A stretch of 64,000 nt of DNA from Ascocoryne sarcoides NRRL 50072 (taxonomy: Eukaryota > Ascomycota > Leotiomycetes > Helotiales > Gelatinodiscaceae). The position numbers and the translations under genes are program-made. Under the pieces are notes generated by a model. It saw only the letters and a program-made list of their open reading frames with translations, did no database searches and had not been told where the DNA came from. Of the stretch, positions 11,169-22,680 are shown in pieces (within the stretch, counting starts at the first letter, position 1; each line of letters begins with the position of its first letter). Where the stretch lies: NCBI GenBank assembly GCA_000328965.1, contig KB205940.1:1008292-1072291 (forward strand), in the 5' to 3' direction.

Positions 11169-13650
11169 ATGAATCGGCCAGGTATGCGTCAGAATGCTCC
11201 TTCTTCCCACAGGCTGCCCCGCTGCAAACCATTTGGCATACCTATGGGTCAGGCACAAGAGTTATCGCGAATGATTATTAGAGCATACCAAGGACACCAT
11301 CAGTCATAGATAAGTCTTTAAGGGTGTAGCGACTGGCCAACATGCTTGGGGAGCCCTGAAGTCTTCGCATCGACAGGCAACGTCAATTGGCACGCGGCAT
11401 TGGCGATAGGAAGAATGTCATGAGGTCTTTAGGAAACTATCTGTCGCAGTCGCCATCTTACCTTGGCTGGGCTCTGCCTCATAAAGCTGTGGTTGTGCCG
11501 GTTCTGTGGTGCTCAAGTGGGCAGTTTGCGATCAAAGCCTTGCTTTGCTTGACTCGCTCGCTCTGTATCTCCTTCAAGAATTTCCTGCTAACAATTTCTT
11601 CTAAAGCTGTTGGACCACAATCCCTTCGCGGCATACCGAACGGCTTCCCAAGCCAACAACAAATTCCTCCGAATAGAAGCGTATCGAACCGGCTACCACC
11701 TACTGGAAAGATGGGTACGGATATTCCGAAATTGCTAGAAAGCACAGTTTGTTCCTCAAGTCGCTGACGTATATATTACAGCAGGTAATGGAGCAGGTTG
11801 GGTATTCGGTGGGCCGATGGGAAGCGCAGCCATGGGGAACCCTCGGCCAAATAATGGTGGTTTGACGAGTTTTGCTCAAACGATAGGGGCTTCCTCTCAG
11901 CCAGCAACACCTCTTGATCTCTCGTCAGTAGTACCTTTTATTGCCTGTTGATATCTTGGCTGGATCTTGGAGCTAGATGCTACTAGAAAGCCCAGGATGG
12001 CGTAATTAGCATCCTATGCTCTTGCCAATAATTTTACCTTGGGTGTATAAGGGCTGACCTTGTTTTAGAGAGTTTCCTTCCTTATCCAATAACCAACCTC
12101 AGCCAAGCCAGTCAGCATGGGCAACCTCTGGAGCTCGGACTCTCGGTCCATCGCAGGCTGTACGATTACAACAATCTGCCCTCTCGCAGCAACAGCAATT
12201 GAATGCCCAACAGCAAACCCAACAACAACAAGATGACCTATTCAGCTCATCCTCGCAATTGCCAAGTAGCCAAGGTGGATTTCGATTTGGTAGTCAAAAT
12301 GCTGTCGGACAATCTTCGCAGCCGACTGCCGTAGATGATTTCCCGCCTCTGAATCGTGGGAACAATGGTGATATTGGCCCGGATCGGGGGTCGAATATGA
12401 TACCAAATCTTGGATTTGGGGCGCCATCTAATGGTATTGGCTTTGGGTCCGCTAATCCTTCTCAAACAAGTCGAAATAATGGGTTACTAAATGCACTTTC
12501 TGGAAGCAATAGGGTAATTTCCGGCAATCGCGTGGCTTCTCCTGCGAGTATATCAGGTGAAATCTGTGTTGCCCAATTGATATTAAATTACGCTAATATT
12601 TTCTGAGGCGTGTCTAATTCTAGATCGCCAATTGAGCCAAGTCGACAACAAAGCTTAAGTGGGGTGCCCGAAAACGATCCAGGTGTAAGAATATCCACTT
12701 TCACTTTCACGTCCCTGAAACCAGACTTAACGTTTTTAGGCATTTCAAAACCAGCCCTTTGTATCCTCCATAGCTCAACCTCCGAGAGAGACGAGCGCGA
12801 CACGTTCCACCATGTCTCAACTTGAAGGAATATCGTCGCAACAGCCCGATACAGCTGTACCACGTTCGCAAACCCTTGATTCGTCCTCCCAAGGTGGCGT
12901 TCCAGAAGAGTCGGGTCCTGAAGTGCAAGATCCTTTGGCGAATATGAGTGAAATTGATAAATGGGGGCTCAAAGGCTTCTCGTATATGTTACAAAATTTC
13001 CCTGATTACGCTGCTCTGGTGGCTGGTTCTGATCTTGCAAGTCTTGGGTTTGATTTGAACTCAACAGAGTAAGTGAACCTGTTGATAACAAAGCGCATTA
13101 TGGAGAATTCAGTGCTGATTTTATGTCTCTAGACATATATCTTCCCAAATCTACTCATTATGGGACAATGAACCACCTCGACCTTCTGTTCCACGATACA
13201 CATTACCAGAGTGCTATACTGTTGGCAATGTCGCATCTCTAGAGTCCAAGATGACCAACTTCAACGATGAGGCATTGATCTTCATGTTCTACAGCAATCC
13301 AGGAGATGTTCAACAACTTCTTGCGGCACAGGAGCTGTATGTTTCTCTTCAATCATATCCTAGGAATGTCGCTAACCTTTGCTATTTCTAGCAACCAACG
13401 CAACTGGCGGTATCACAAGAAACACCAAATTTGGCTGACAAAAGACGATATGATGGTTCCTCAGGCACTTGGGAATGGCCAAGAACGTGGATACTACATC
13501 TTCTTTGATATTAGGCAATGGCAACGCCAACGTGTAAGGTTTAGCCTTCCTCCTCTATCACACCCACTAATTCGTTCTCAGCGGGAGTTCACTCTTGTCT
13601 ACGACGACCTTGAAACGATTCCTACTATCCCTCGGAATGGTATGGCTTAG
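11169..13650 (+). CDS. NOT2: CCR4-NOT complex subunit 2 (NOT2/CNOT2)
   Basis: Scaffold subunit of the CCR4-NOT deadenylase, 523 aa in this nine-exon model: 11169-11181, 11607-11714, 11782-11923, 12069-12556, 12608-12684, 12740-13068, 13133-13336, 13392-13533, 13582-13650. The N-terminal half is Gln/Ser/Asn-rich and holds the family's DLSEFPSLSNN motif. From about residue 385 the NOT2/3/5 box is clear: RYTLPECY, DEALIFMFYSNPGD, ELNQRNWRYHKKHQIWL and GYYIFFDIRQWQRQR. The first exon is only 13 nt and is followed by a 425-nt intron with CTAAC and TTCTAAAG. The third acceptor is a CAGCAG tandem. The intron at 11924 has the weak donor GTCAGT. The exact first exon is inference; the C-terminal exons are firm. 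Confidence 0.88.
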
Positions 13651-14320
13651 AGCTCCCACAAGAATTTTTTCAATGGCTCGAGGATTTTGGGATGAAATTT
13701 ACTGCGGAGTCCAAAAATGTAGCTGGGCTTGGTGTATTTCGTTGATAATTGCTGGGAGACGGAGGGACCAGAGGCCATTGCTATATCGGCTAACATGAAG
13801 GCGTTTATTCACTCTCTGGCTCGCATGCATGGAGTAATTAAGGGGTCAGGAGGGTAGAACTGGCGCTTTGTGTGTAATTGTAGGCGTCCTTAGGACCCGG
13901 TGTGGTCTACTAGTGAATAACTGGGACCCATGATGCCAATGATCATCATGGGATTTCTATGAGCAGACGCAAACCATCCCTTAGGACTTTGCAACATTTA
14001 AATGCTCTACTACAACTTTCCAGTTGGGAAATTGCAGTCCTGTCCTGATAAGGTAGGTGTTTGCACGTGACCCAAGCGATCGTTGGCTTTGGAGTGCATG
14101 CTTGAAGTGAAGGACCCACGCGATCGCAAATCATCCAACACAACTCCACGGTTCAATGCCCCTTCATATTTTTGAGACCTCTTTTGGCTGTTGAGGGCTT
14201 GTAGAGTCTCCCAGTGTGATCTAGTCAACCATCTCTCTATCTTTCGTCGCCACCAGCAAAGAGTTGACATTACAACCCATCACCTACCTTCCGCTTTTCC
14301 ACGCAACTAGGGCGTACACC
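13651..14320. other. Spacer between NOT2 and CUE protein
   Basis: Holds the NOT2 3' flank and the promoter of the CUE-domain gene, with a pyrimidine-rich stretch just before 14321. No additional gene was recognised. Confidence 0.6.
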
Positions 14321-15050
14321 ATGGCAGACCAAACGATCAACCTCCCGCAACTGATACTCATACTGGTTCTCTCCGGGCTCGCAATACGGTATTTCTTCTT
14401 CGGGGGTAACAGCTCGACGACTGGTACAGCTGGGGGCCGGAGCGGGAATGGTGTGAATGGGACAAGAGCGCGGGAAGCGGACGTGGAAAGGATACAGCAG
14501 ATGTTTCCGCAGGTACAGAGGAGGAGTATCATGTGGGATTTGCAAAGGAATGGGGGGAATGTGGTGGCAACGACGGAGAGGATTCTAAGTGGGAGGGGTT
14601 TGGAGGTGGTGAGTTTAGCTTTCTACCTAATTTCTGTCTGGATTGGTTGGCAGGACTTCTTTGAAAGAGAGAAAAGGCCTAGAGAGAGAGAGAGATAGTG
14701 CTAATTTGTTGGTAATGTAGCCTCCTCAATCGTTTCAACCGCCACTCCCGGTTCCTGCTTCGTCTCCTTCAGCGAACGCAGCGCCTAAACCTGCACAGCC
14801 TGCACAACCGGATTTAATAACGAGATATAATCTTAAAGCGAAATTGGAAGAGGAAGAGCGGAGTAGTAGGGAGGAATCGGGTGATGGGGTTGAGGCGAAG
14901 AAACAAGGCCAAGCATGGAGTACGAATAAAGCGGAAAGGCAGGCTCTATTGCAGAGGAGGAGAGAGGAGATGATCCTAAAGGCAAGGAGGAAGATGGAAG
15001 AGAAGGTTAAAGCGGAGGGGGCGTTAGGGAGTGGAGGTGGGGAACTGTGA
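14321..15050 (+). CDS. ER membrane CUE-domain protein (Cue1 type)
   Basis: Protein of 205 aa in two exons, 14321-14608 and 14721-15050, joined in phase 0. Residues about 9-27 form a single N-terminal membrane helix. Residues about 52-92 form a CUE ubiquitin-binding domain with the diagnostic MFPQV and a later ILSG helix. The C-terminus (about 160-200) is a charged helix rich in Arg, Lys and Glu (ERQALLQRRREEMILKARRK), in the place of the Ubc7-binding region of Cue1. Yeast Cue1 is 203 aa and has the same order; it anchors and activates Ubc7 for ER-associated degradation. The same role here is inferred from architecture, not shown. Confidence 0.85.
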
Positions 15051-16466
15051 TTGTGGGATTGAGAGGTCGTGGATGGGGATGGTGTGTATAATTCCTGCGT
15101 AGAGTGTTTATTATGGGATGGTGCCTATTTTTAACATTCAAGCAACTTACAAGGAGTTCTTTAGAATTCTGATCTGAAATCCTGATTTGCGGTTTGCTGG
15201 TCCAGTGCCTGGCTGCCATATTGCTCCTTTGCCAAGAGATTGAAAGGGAAACTAATATCAAGGTGGACATCCATGGAATATTTTAGAATCTGGAAAGAGT
15301 GGCTTAGCAAAATATATGAAGTAACACATGAATGATGTTCCTCTTGTTTATAGTATTTTCACTTGCGCAAGGATTTTATTGCATATTTATATTGCTAAAC
15401 AAGCTAGCCTACAGACTCCAAGCTTGATGATATACTAACATGGATTTGCTTTACTTCGACATAACGCTGATGTATCTGCTAAGAATCATTTTGCGGAAAA
15501 CGGATTGTGTCTCTGATCATCGTATCTTATTGTCCATGCTCTTCTTTTTTCACTACTTGCTACTTTTGTCGAGATTGTTTCCAGAGTTAGGTTAGTCACT
15601 CATTTAGTCTAGCTAGGCTAGATAATTTCGTTGGCTACACAAGCTTGTACTCATGGAAGCTCATATCTTTGATCCCATGTCATAGGCGCGGATGGGCAGT
15701 TTAGTAATAATCCTAAGCCGGTCTGATTTCTGTTTGAGGACTAGACTATTCCCTATTCCGAGGCTGAGGATTGCCTATTTATATCTAACCTAAAATTATC
15801 TGGTGCTAGTGAATGGAAAAATGTGCACCTATGGACAAAGAACCCGCTGGCATTCACTTTGTTTAGACTCATTTTGAAGTGCCCTTCACACATTTCGGGT
15901 AAGAGAACTCGAATCCTTGTTTCAAGGCGACGGGTGAAATTTTAAGTCTTCAAGCTACTTGGTTCATTAAAGCTATTATGATAGAAGATAAATAAATTCC
16001 CCGAAGGAACTCTCCATTCCCCTCAAGTTAAAAATACTTACAAATCCATTTTAACTAATGCCTGAAATTCCTAGCTTCTCAACAATTAAGAAATCAACCT
16101 TTATTTTAATCTCTAAAATTGATACATAAGTGTAGTTTTCTTTGAGAGAGTATGCTTTAGCACTATTATTACTTAGCAAGTAGCCATTCTATTATTTTCT
16201 TCTTTATGCAGCAAGATCTTTGATCTCAAAGAACAACATGTTAAATTCTAAAGAATATGAACAACATAATAGAACAATTAGTAGCGTCCGCTCGAGGTAG
16301 ATTAAAACAATGCGGAACATTGTAAACAACGCAAATATAAGCTTAGGTTACTCCTTCACATTTAAACTATATTCTCTACACACACTTCACGCACACAGTC
16401 AGTAAGCCACGAACTACATACCAAAATCATTAAACTTCAACTACACCAAACCCAAAAATCAACACT
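15051..16466. other. AT-rich spacer
   Basis: About 1.4 kb of AT-rich DNA without a supportable frame. The composition is noticeably poorer in GC than the genes on either side. It could be old degraded repeat DNA, but no repeat ends or protein relics were found. Confidence 0.5.
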
Positions 16467-16931
16467 ATGTCTTCCAGACAAAACGCCGATCACGAGCGTT
16501 ATCTCCAAAGACCAGCCGGCCAAAACCTATTAGACCATTTGAGAATCTTTGGTGTTCCAGAGCATAAGCTCAGGGAAGAAGCCGAAAACTGTCTTGCGAA
16601 TGGATATGGGGGTTTACCGGAGGCGATCAACAGAATTCGTACACGGTACCGGGCGGCCGGGGATGAACCAACAATCCGTGCAGCAACCGAGGCGATTAGG
16701 GCTAGAGAGTCTCGATATCAAGGCAGTCGAAACCTAAGCATGGCTGAAGCCGAGGCGGAGATGGATGAGTACGACCCTAACTGGCGCCCGATTGTCATCC
16801 GTTCCCTCATCGACTTTGGTTGTGCTAAATCATGTGTTGCCAGAGCTGCATACGAGATTTGGACTGGTCCTCGCTCACAACCTTTGATTGACGAGACAAA
16901 AGCTGCTGCCGCTCGCTATAGTGGGAGGTAA
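16467..16931 (+). CDS. Small hypothetical protein with two similar helical segments
   Basis: Single-exon frame of 154 aa from a true ATG. I do not recognise a named family. It has no signal peptide or membrane helix and is rich in Ala, Arg and Glu, so probably soluble and helical. Two segments look like a diverged internal repeat: LLDHLRIFGVPEHKL...RIRTRY (about 21-62) and VIRSLIDFGCAK...AAAARY (about 109-151). Both have the pattern L-x2-FG, then an Ala-rich helix, a Gly turn and a final Arg-Tyr. The FG turn and three-helix spacing recall UBA domains, which is weak inference only. It sits alone in AT-rich DNA, as lineage-specific fungal genes often do. Expression is unproven. Confidence 0.6.
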   Translation: MSSRQNADHERYLQRPAGQNLLDHLRIFGVPEHKLREEAENCLANGYGGLPEAINRIRTRYRAAGDEPTIRAATEAIRARESRYQGSRNLSMAEAEAEMDEYDPNWRPIVIRSLIDFGCAKSCVARAAYEIWTGPRSQPLIDETKAAAARYSGR

Positions 16932-18828
16932 TTAGATCGATGGGTAGTCTCTTCACTGCTTCCCACAGGTCGCCTCGTGAAATAAATCTGCGAATTAAGT
17001 TTACTACTGTATGGCTACTCTATGAGCAAGTTTGTCTTCATACCCTACCTAAGTTGGTATGCATTTGACATCTTGCTTCGACTACTTACTTCCGTCCGTT
17101 ACATCTTCAAATCCCCGAAACGAAAAGAGGGAGAGTCGCCTTAGCATATTAGTAATTCATTCGTTCTCTTTGCAAGCCATGATGCAAGCCATCTTTGTCC
17201 TATTGCGATATTCGTGATTCTGAGAATATGCCTAGTTCCATTCGTCAAATACAGCTTCGAACGTCTTCTACTGCCTTTCATCTAACCCTTGTGCTCAATC
17301 TGTGATTCTGTGTCATCATGATCACCCCTCTAATATCTCAGAACTTCAAACCGAGTAATCACACATACCAAGTCAATTTCATATTGCATTTAATATCTTC
17401 GTTTTCTTGATGTGCTTACGAAGCCTAGTAATAAAGAGTAAGTTTATCGTTCCTTTCTTAATAGTAGCTTAAACCCACTTTCACACCCGCAGTTGAAAAG
17501 ATTGAGTTTAAGATTTAAAGAGGAATCGAGGCTTAACTAAATGCCCCCTCCTTAATCATATTTAGACCTTCCAAATAATTTCCGGCGTTTAGACTAACGT
17601 CCATCCATGCGTGCCAAAAAAACCGAAAAAAAAGAATAGTTACTTTAACTTTGAGCATCTTAAAAACCCGTCACACCTTAATATCTTCTATTATTTTTAT
17701 AAGTTATGTTCCGTAGCTAACTCCCGGATACCCTAAACCCCTCCTACTAGAAAATCACGTTCGCATCGTCGCCCTCACGCCTGATTGAATTGCAAAGAGT
17801 GTCTTTTTATAGCGTAATAGACTTCTTCTACCACAGCTTCTACTACCAAGCTTATACCATCCCCGATACTTATAAAGGAGTTATCCGAGCTCTCAGGCCT
17901 CACTACGATGCAGGCTCGTCATTAGCCTTGGTGGTTGCTGTGGCGTGCAGATTTCATTCAAGATCGCCACGCGGATCTGTACTTCCGTACCTCGGATCAA
18001 AGCGAGACGATTTTGGTTAGTACGAAACAACCCCGCAATATTTACGATGTAATTTCAATTATGAAGCCTTAGGCACGAAGGCCAATAGTGGCTGGAGGTA
18101 CCGTGGTGCCTGGTGTGCCACACTCGGCATAGTAATGACTTTAGTGCCTGACAGATCTTTCATCCAAATTCGCATTCAGCATCGAACCTATGGTCTTTTG
18201 CCACACTTGCATGCTAGAGGTCCCTTCAGAACACTGCTAAGTGGCGGCTCGGCCAGCTCGTACCATGCCTACTACCATCAAGCTAGATCACCGGAAACCC
18301 ATCACATACGAGTCGGTACAAGAGAGACTCAAATGTTGTCAACCAAGCAGCATATTTCAAGGCAGCGGAGGGGCTCTACCGAGAGCTCTGGGACCAGAGA
18401 CAAGATGTGCGCGTCGGTCACGATCCCTCTTCCTCTGCGCTACTACTCGATGCATTGCGACTTCCCCTGATCCCCACCATCATTAAAACCGCTTTCCATA
18501 TCCCAGCATTCCCACTCGAGCTCTTCATAAGCTCCCTCGAAAGACCTTTCGAAGCAGGTGTCTCAAGACAACATTGCCGTCTTCTTGGTCGAACGTATTA
18601 CGAAATATCTTGCCTGTCTCCTTGTATAGGCTCGCAGCTCTGCTACATCGCGGAAGGTCTGAACCTTTTCCTCATTCCCACTTCATCCCTATTCAATCAA
18701 ATCAACGATATTAACGTGTGTTCTTCGTGTAGCCTATTACCCGCGTTAGTATGAATTTACCGAATCTCGTGTATAGTACTGTACATATGATCTAGGCTTA
18801 ACATAAATCACATCCCTTCTACTCAAGC
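16932..18828. other. AT-rich spacer with unsupported small frames
   Basis: About 1.9 kb. Frames of 76-115 codons at 17790-18754 overlap one another in different phases and show no motif, so I do not call them. The left half is strongly AT-rich. No repeat boundaries were found. Confidence 0.5.
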
Positions 18829-21800
18829 CTAATAGTCTGCTCCCATAATTGATCTCTCCAAGTCCTCGTTGCTCCTCGGCATCGTCCTAATCGCATGTAC
18901 AGTCTTCGGACAATACCTTTCAATCTCCTCCAATACACGCTGGCTAGGCCCTGACTCTGCGGATAAAGCCTGCAAATCCAAATACGCCCTCGCCAAATAC
19001 AAAAGCGTAGTATGGAATGGCCTAACATATCTCAAACTCTTCCTCATATTTCTGACCTCGAGGGGAAGTTGATTTTTCACCGGACCCCAACGTCGGAGCC
19101 ACGCCCATCCCGTCCAATTCCTCATTAGTCGAACCTCGCATAGTTTGAAAGCAAGCTCATAGGTATAGCTCCTCGTCAGGAACTCGATGTAGAGATTCCA
19201 GTTTTTATTGTCTACGTAAAAGCCTTGCCCAATCAGCGAATCAATCGTTGCAGTCATTTCGTTTATTTTGTTTTCCGCAAAGAGGGAGCGGAGATAAATC
19301 ATCAGAGGTCGCGCCAAAGCTAGTTGATGAAGTGGCAAAATATTTCTCGCTTCTTTGCGAGACTTAGCGACCGAGTGTACGAGCAATAAATCCAAAGAGG
19401 TGTTTTTGGAAATTAAGGCAGACGCTTCGTCGTTGCCCTTGAGGGCTATTTTTTCAAAATTGTCTGAGAGAGAGGGCAACGGTGGAAGTGCTCGGCCTTC
19501 CTCTTCAACCTGGACCAAAGCAAAATTCCAGCATTCTTGTACGCCCTTGTAGTCATTTTGCTTTAGTTTGTTGTCCATGAGAGCTACCAAGATTTGGTTT
19601 GGAATCTTATCCCGCTCAGACTCCGGGAGAAATTGTTTAAACTCCGCAAACAATTTATCAACCGTCTCAAATTGGCGATATTGTGCAAGTACAGTCATGA
19701 TGAACCGGTAGAACATCGTTACGTATGCAATGTCCAATGGAAGCCTACCATCAAGCCTTCTTGGGGTCATAGAAATTTCCTGAGGATCCATGGATGTGAT
19801 CATCTCCCGGAAAACAGCTATCGCAGTTTTAAATGGTGGTTCTCCATCTCCTTTCTTCCATGCTTGTACGTCAGTAGTAACTTGTGCTTGTAAGACCATG
19901 AGATTGGTGCCTGCAGTCATCGCGATGTTTCGGTGACGCATTCGATTCCGCAACCAGAAGACCTTGTGAACCTCTCCATTTGCCAAATATCCACCCATGA
20001 CGACCGCATAGTGAAAACTGAGAACCTGGATGCCAGCTTTAGGAAGAAGATACTTGAGCATATCATAGGCACGATCAGGTTGCTTGGCGATTGAAAGCGC
20101 TTGCATTGTTGCTGAGTATGTGTACTGGTCGTAGGGAATGTTTACTTCCGACATCCGCTGGAGTAGTCGATTAACGCTAGAAAGGTTGCGACTAAGAGCA
20201 TGTGTAACTAAAAGATAATTCCACATGCGTGTCTTAGTTCCTTTGAGCTTCATTCCAAGAGCCTCCTCGCATATCTTTTCTGCTTGTTGAACTTCACCAT
20301 ATTGAATGTGTGCCATGACAAGGCAGTCAATCATAGCGGAACTCTTTTCGATGTTCAGAGACTCGGCCAAAGTATACAACTCAATAGTCCGTTCAAGATC
20401 TCCTCGAAGATTGCAGATTCCCATCATGATTCCAAAAGTATAATCGTCTGGTTGGAGGCTGCCGTCTGACATGATTCGTTCAAAGCATTCGTAGGCGTTA
20501 TCAAAATCATGGACTTTTCCATAAGCACTGAGGAGGATGTGCCAGCACCTGATGGTCGGCCGCAGCTTGTAAACATCCGTTATTTGGCCGAAGCAGCTAA
20601 TAACTTTATCTATTTCACCCCGCCGTGCATGCACATTGAGAACAGGACAAAAGTCATCAGCGTCTCTGAATATTGGCCCATCGTCTTTCTGGCTTGGTAT
20701 GTAGCTTCCTCTCCTGAATTGGTTGCTGAATTGCTCAAAAAGATTGTGGACGGTATCAGCATCGCCTTTACGAGCGAATTCGTCCATGCATAGCTTGTAT
20801 GCAGCTAGATCTGGCTTCGTGTATAATCTGAAAAAATCGTCCAGAACTTCCTGCATGCCCCTATAACTATGGTAATGACAACATATTGTTAGTATTGAAT
20901 GGAGAGTAGGCCGTGAAAAAAATGCGCTTTTCGTCTCGCGAGCTTTCCGGAAACACTGAAGGGTGAGGCGGGTTTCCTTAAAACGTAGCAATACTTGAAT
21001 GGCCTCGTCGTAAACCCGAGGCGTATCTGTGCCCCAATCCTCGAGGTTTTGCAGATAGACATGAACAGCCTCAGAGCTCAACGTTTTGGACTTTGTCAAA
21101 GCTCTCCGTCCAATCGCCAAGGCGAATAATTTGAGCTTAGAAGTGTCATCGGAAACACCAGCATTAGTTAGACCAACCGTCTTTTTAACAAATTCGCCCA
21201 AGTCGATAGCTATGGCGTTGATTTGGGGAAGAGTATCGAAAACTTCGTAAATGTTGAAATGGGCTAGTGGGTGTCCCTCCCGCCATTTTCGGCGTGTTGT
21301 CCAAAAATTGCAGGCTTCTAGCCACGACGACTTCTCTAGTAGGTATGCCAACAATTCTTGGCTACCGGCAGGAAAGTCTAACTTTTCTAGTGCCGAATTG
21401 TGGAGTTGCATTGCATCTAAAAGATTCCCTCTCCTTAGACATGACCGAATCCTAAAACGGTAGTCTTGGCTAAGAGGAACCTCTAGTGCCTCAAACAACT
21501 CTACAACCCTTCCTGCATCGACAGGACGATCTGATGTTGACATATAATCCAGAAGTTGGCGACGTAACAAGTCTTGGTCGGTACAATGTAACAAGCCATA
21601 TTGCCCCCAGGCTTCTTCATAATCATGACTCCGTTCCAGTCCCAGCTTTTGGTACAACAATTGTAACCTTTCGTTTTGGGGAACTATCTCTGTTATAATA
21701 TCTGTGTCTTTCTGAATTACTCCTGTATCACCCTGATTCCATACAATAAAGCCTGGAGCTCTTTCTGCATCCTCTTGGTTCATTCCTATTTTATTCGTCT

Positions 21801-22170
21801 CGGAAGTGGGTACGTTCAGCGTCGAAGAATGCCTCGTTGAAGAAGTATATTGTCGTTGACCAAAAGTACCTAGCCCAGCTTTTAACCACCGATCATCATG
21901 TTTCTCAGGTCCCCAATTGGAGTAGTTCCGTAAAAAGTTTAGAGTTGCAGCAGGGTATAAAAAGTCCAAAAGTATGCCCCTCGGATGCGTCTGTGTCTCT
22001 TCCGCAGGCCGCACAAAAACAGACCAAAGAGACGGAAGGTTAACGTCAACTGCACCATGGCCCCAGAATGTTGAATGAAGTGTACGACGACTCCTGAGCG
22101 GCTTTTTGGATGCTGGCATTAGGCGCCGAAGACTGCCTGATTCTAGACATCCTGCCGTACGCTCCAGCAT
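18829..22170 (-). CDS. Mitochondrial PPR protein, CYA5/Pet309 type
   Basis: Uninterrupted 1113-aa frame. The N-terminus (MLERTAGCLESGSLRRLMPA, then SRRTLHSTF) is basic and hydroxylated, as expected of a mitochondrial presequence. From about residue 400 to 1000 it has degenerate pentatricopeptide helices, for example IRCWHILLSAYGKVHDFDNA, DDYTFGIMMGICNLRGDLER, MWNYLLVTHALSRNLSSV and YTYSATMQALSIAKQ. Such proteins bind organelle transcripts. The starting sequence and size match, from memory, the Neurospora CYA5 family needed for cox1 mRNA expression (yeast Pet309). PPR membership is firm; the cox1 target is inference. It diverges from SRP68 across about 0.5 kb. Confidence 0.82.
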   Translation of the reverse strand: MLERTAGCLESGSLRRLMPASKKPLRSRRTLHSTFWGHGAVDVNLPSLWSVFVRPAEETQTHPRGILLDFLYPAATLNFLRNYSNWGPEKHDDRWLKAGLGTFGQRQYTSSTRHSSTLNVPTSETNKIGMNQEDAERAPGFIVWNQGDTGVIQKDTDIITEIVPQNERLQLLYQKLGLERSHDYEEAWGQYGLLHCTDQDLLRRQLLDYMSTSDRPVDAGRVVELFEALEVPLSQDYRFRIRSCLRRGNLLDAMQLHNSALEKLDFPAGSQELLAYLLEKSSWLEACNFWTTRRKWREGHPLAHFNIYEVFDTLPQINAIAIDLGEFVKKTVGLTNAGVSDDTSKLKLFALAIGRRALTKSKTLSSEAVHVYLQNLEDWGTDTPRVYDEAIQVLLRFKETRLTLQCFRKARETKSAFFSRPTLHSILTICCHYHSYRGMQEVLDDFFRLYTKPDLAAYKLCMDEFARKGDADTVHNLFEQFSNQFRRGSYIPSQKDDGPIFRDADDFCPVLNVHARRGEIDKVISCFGQITDVYKLRPTIRCWHILLSAYGKVHDFDNAYECFERIMSDGSLQPDDYTFGIMMGICNLRGDLERTIELYTLAESLNIEKSSAMIDCLVMAHIQYGEVQQAEKICEEALGMKLKGTKTRMWNYLLVTHALSRNLSSVNRLLQRMSEVNIPYDQYTYSATMQALSIAKQPDRAYDMLKYLLPKAGIQVLSFHYAVVMGGYLANGEVHKVFWLRNRMRHRNIAMTAGTNLMVLQAQVTTDVQAWKKGDGEPPFKTAIAVFREMITSMDPQEISMTPRRLDGRLPLDIAYVTMFYRFIMTVLAQYRQFETVDKLFAEFKQFLPESERDKIPNQILVALMDNKLKQNDYKGVQECWNFALVQVEEEGRALPPLPSLSDNFEKIALKGNDEASALISKNTSLDLLLVHSVAKSRKEARNILPLHQLALARPLMIYLRSLFAENKINEMTATIDSLIGQGFYVDNKNWNLYIEFLTRSYTYELAFKLCEVRLMRNWTGWAWLRRWGPVKNQLPLEVRNMRKSLRYVRPFHTTLLYLARAYLDLQALSAESGPSQRVLEEIERYCPKTVHAIRTMPRSNEDLERSIMGADY

Positions 22171-22680
22171 TCCCTAGGTGCCTCCAATCGATGTTGTGAA
22201 CCTTCCAGCTGGTAAAGGGGGTTCCTTGAGTAATCTCCTACACTGAAAATGGTTGATGGAAGGCCTGGATGAAGATATATTAGCTTTAGCTACTGATTCC
22301 AAGTTCATATGCGCGTTACCTCTGATAGACATGCTTTACAGCGAGAAGCCCAATGACATGACATGAAAGGAAGAGCTCCAAGTTGTACTTTGAATCAATG
22401 GCAAAGCTCATCTAAAGTCCGCTGTAGGGCCACAGAAGACAGAGTCGATTACCAATGGCAATGGTATCAACATCGACATTTGGACAAAAGGAGAGCTGTG
22501 CCGGAGTCTTCATCGACAACATTTCTTTAGCGTGTCGGACCCGGCGAACTTCAACAAGATGATCTGATTATTACCTAAGCAGACACTAGGATTAGGATTT
22601 CGATTTCGATTTCGACCCCACCAACACCACCAATTCCGATAATATACTTATTTGTATATTCAAATTCAACACGAAGGAGG
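22171..22680. promoter_or_regulatory. Divergent promoter region, CYA5-like and SRP68
   Basis: A 510-bp interval between two outward-reading starts must contain both promoters. It includes GATTTCGATTTCGATTTCG at about 22597-22616, a triple 6-bp repeat close to the SRP68 start. No TATA box was assigned. Confidence 0.6.

Noticed and set aside
18135..18754. Overlapping plus-strand frames beside the PPR gene
   Set aside because: They overlap in different phases without motifs.
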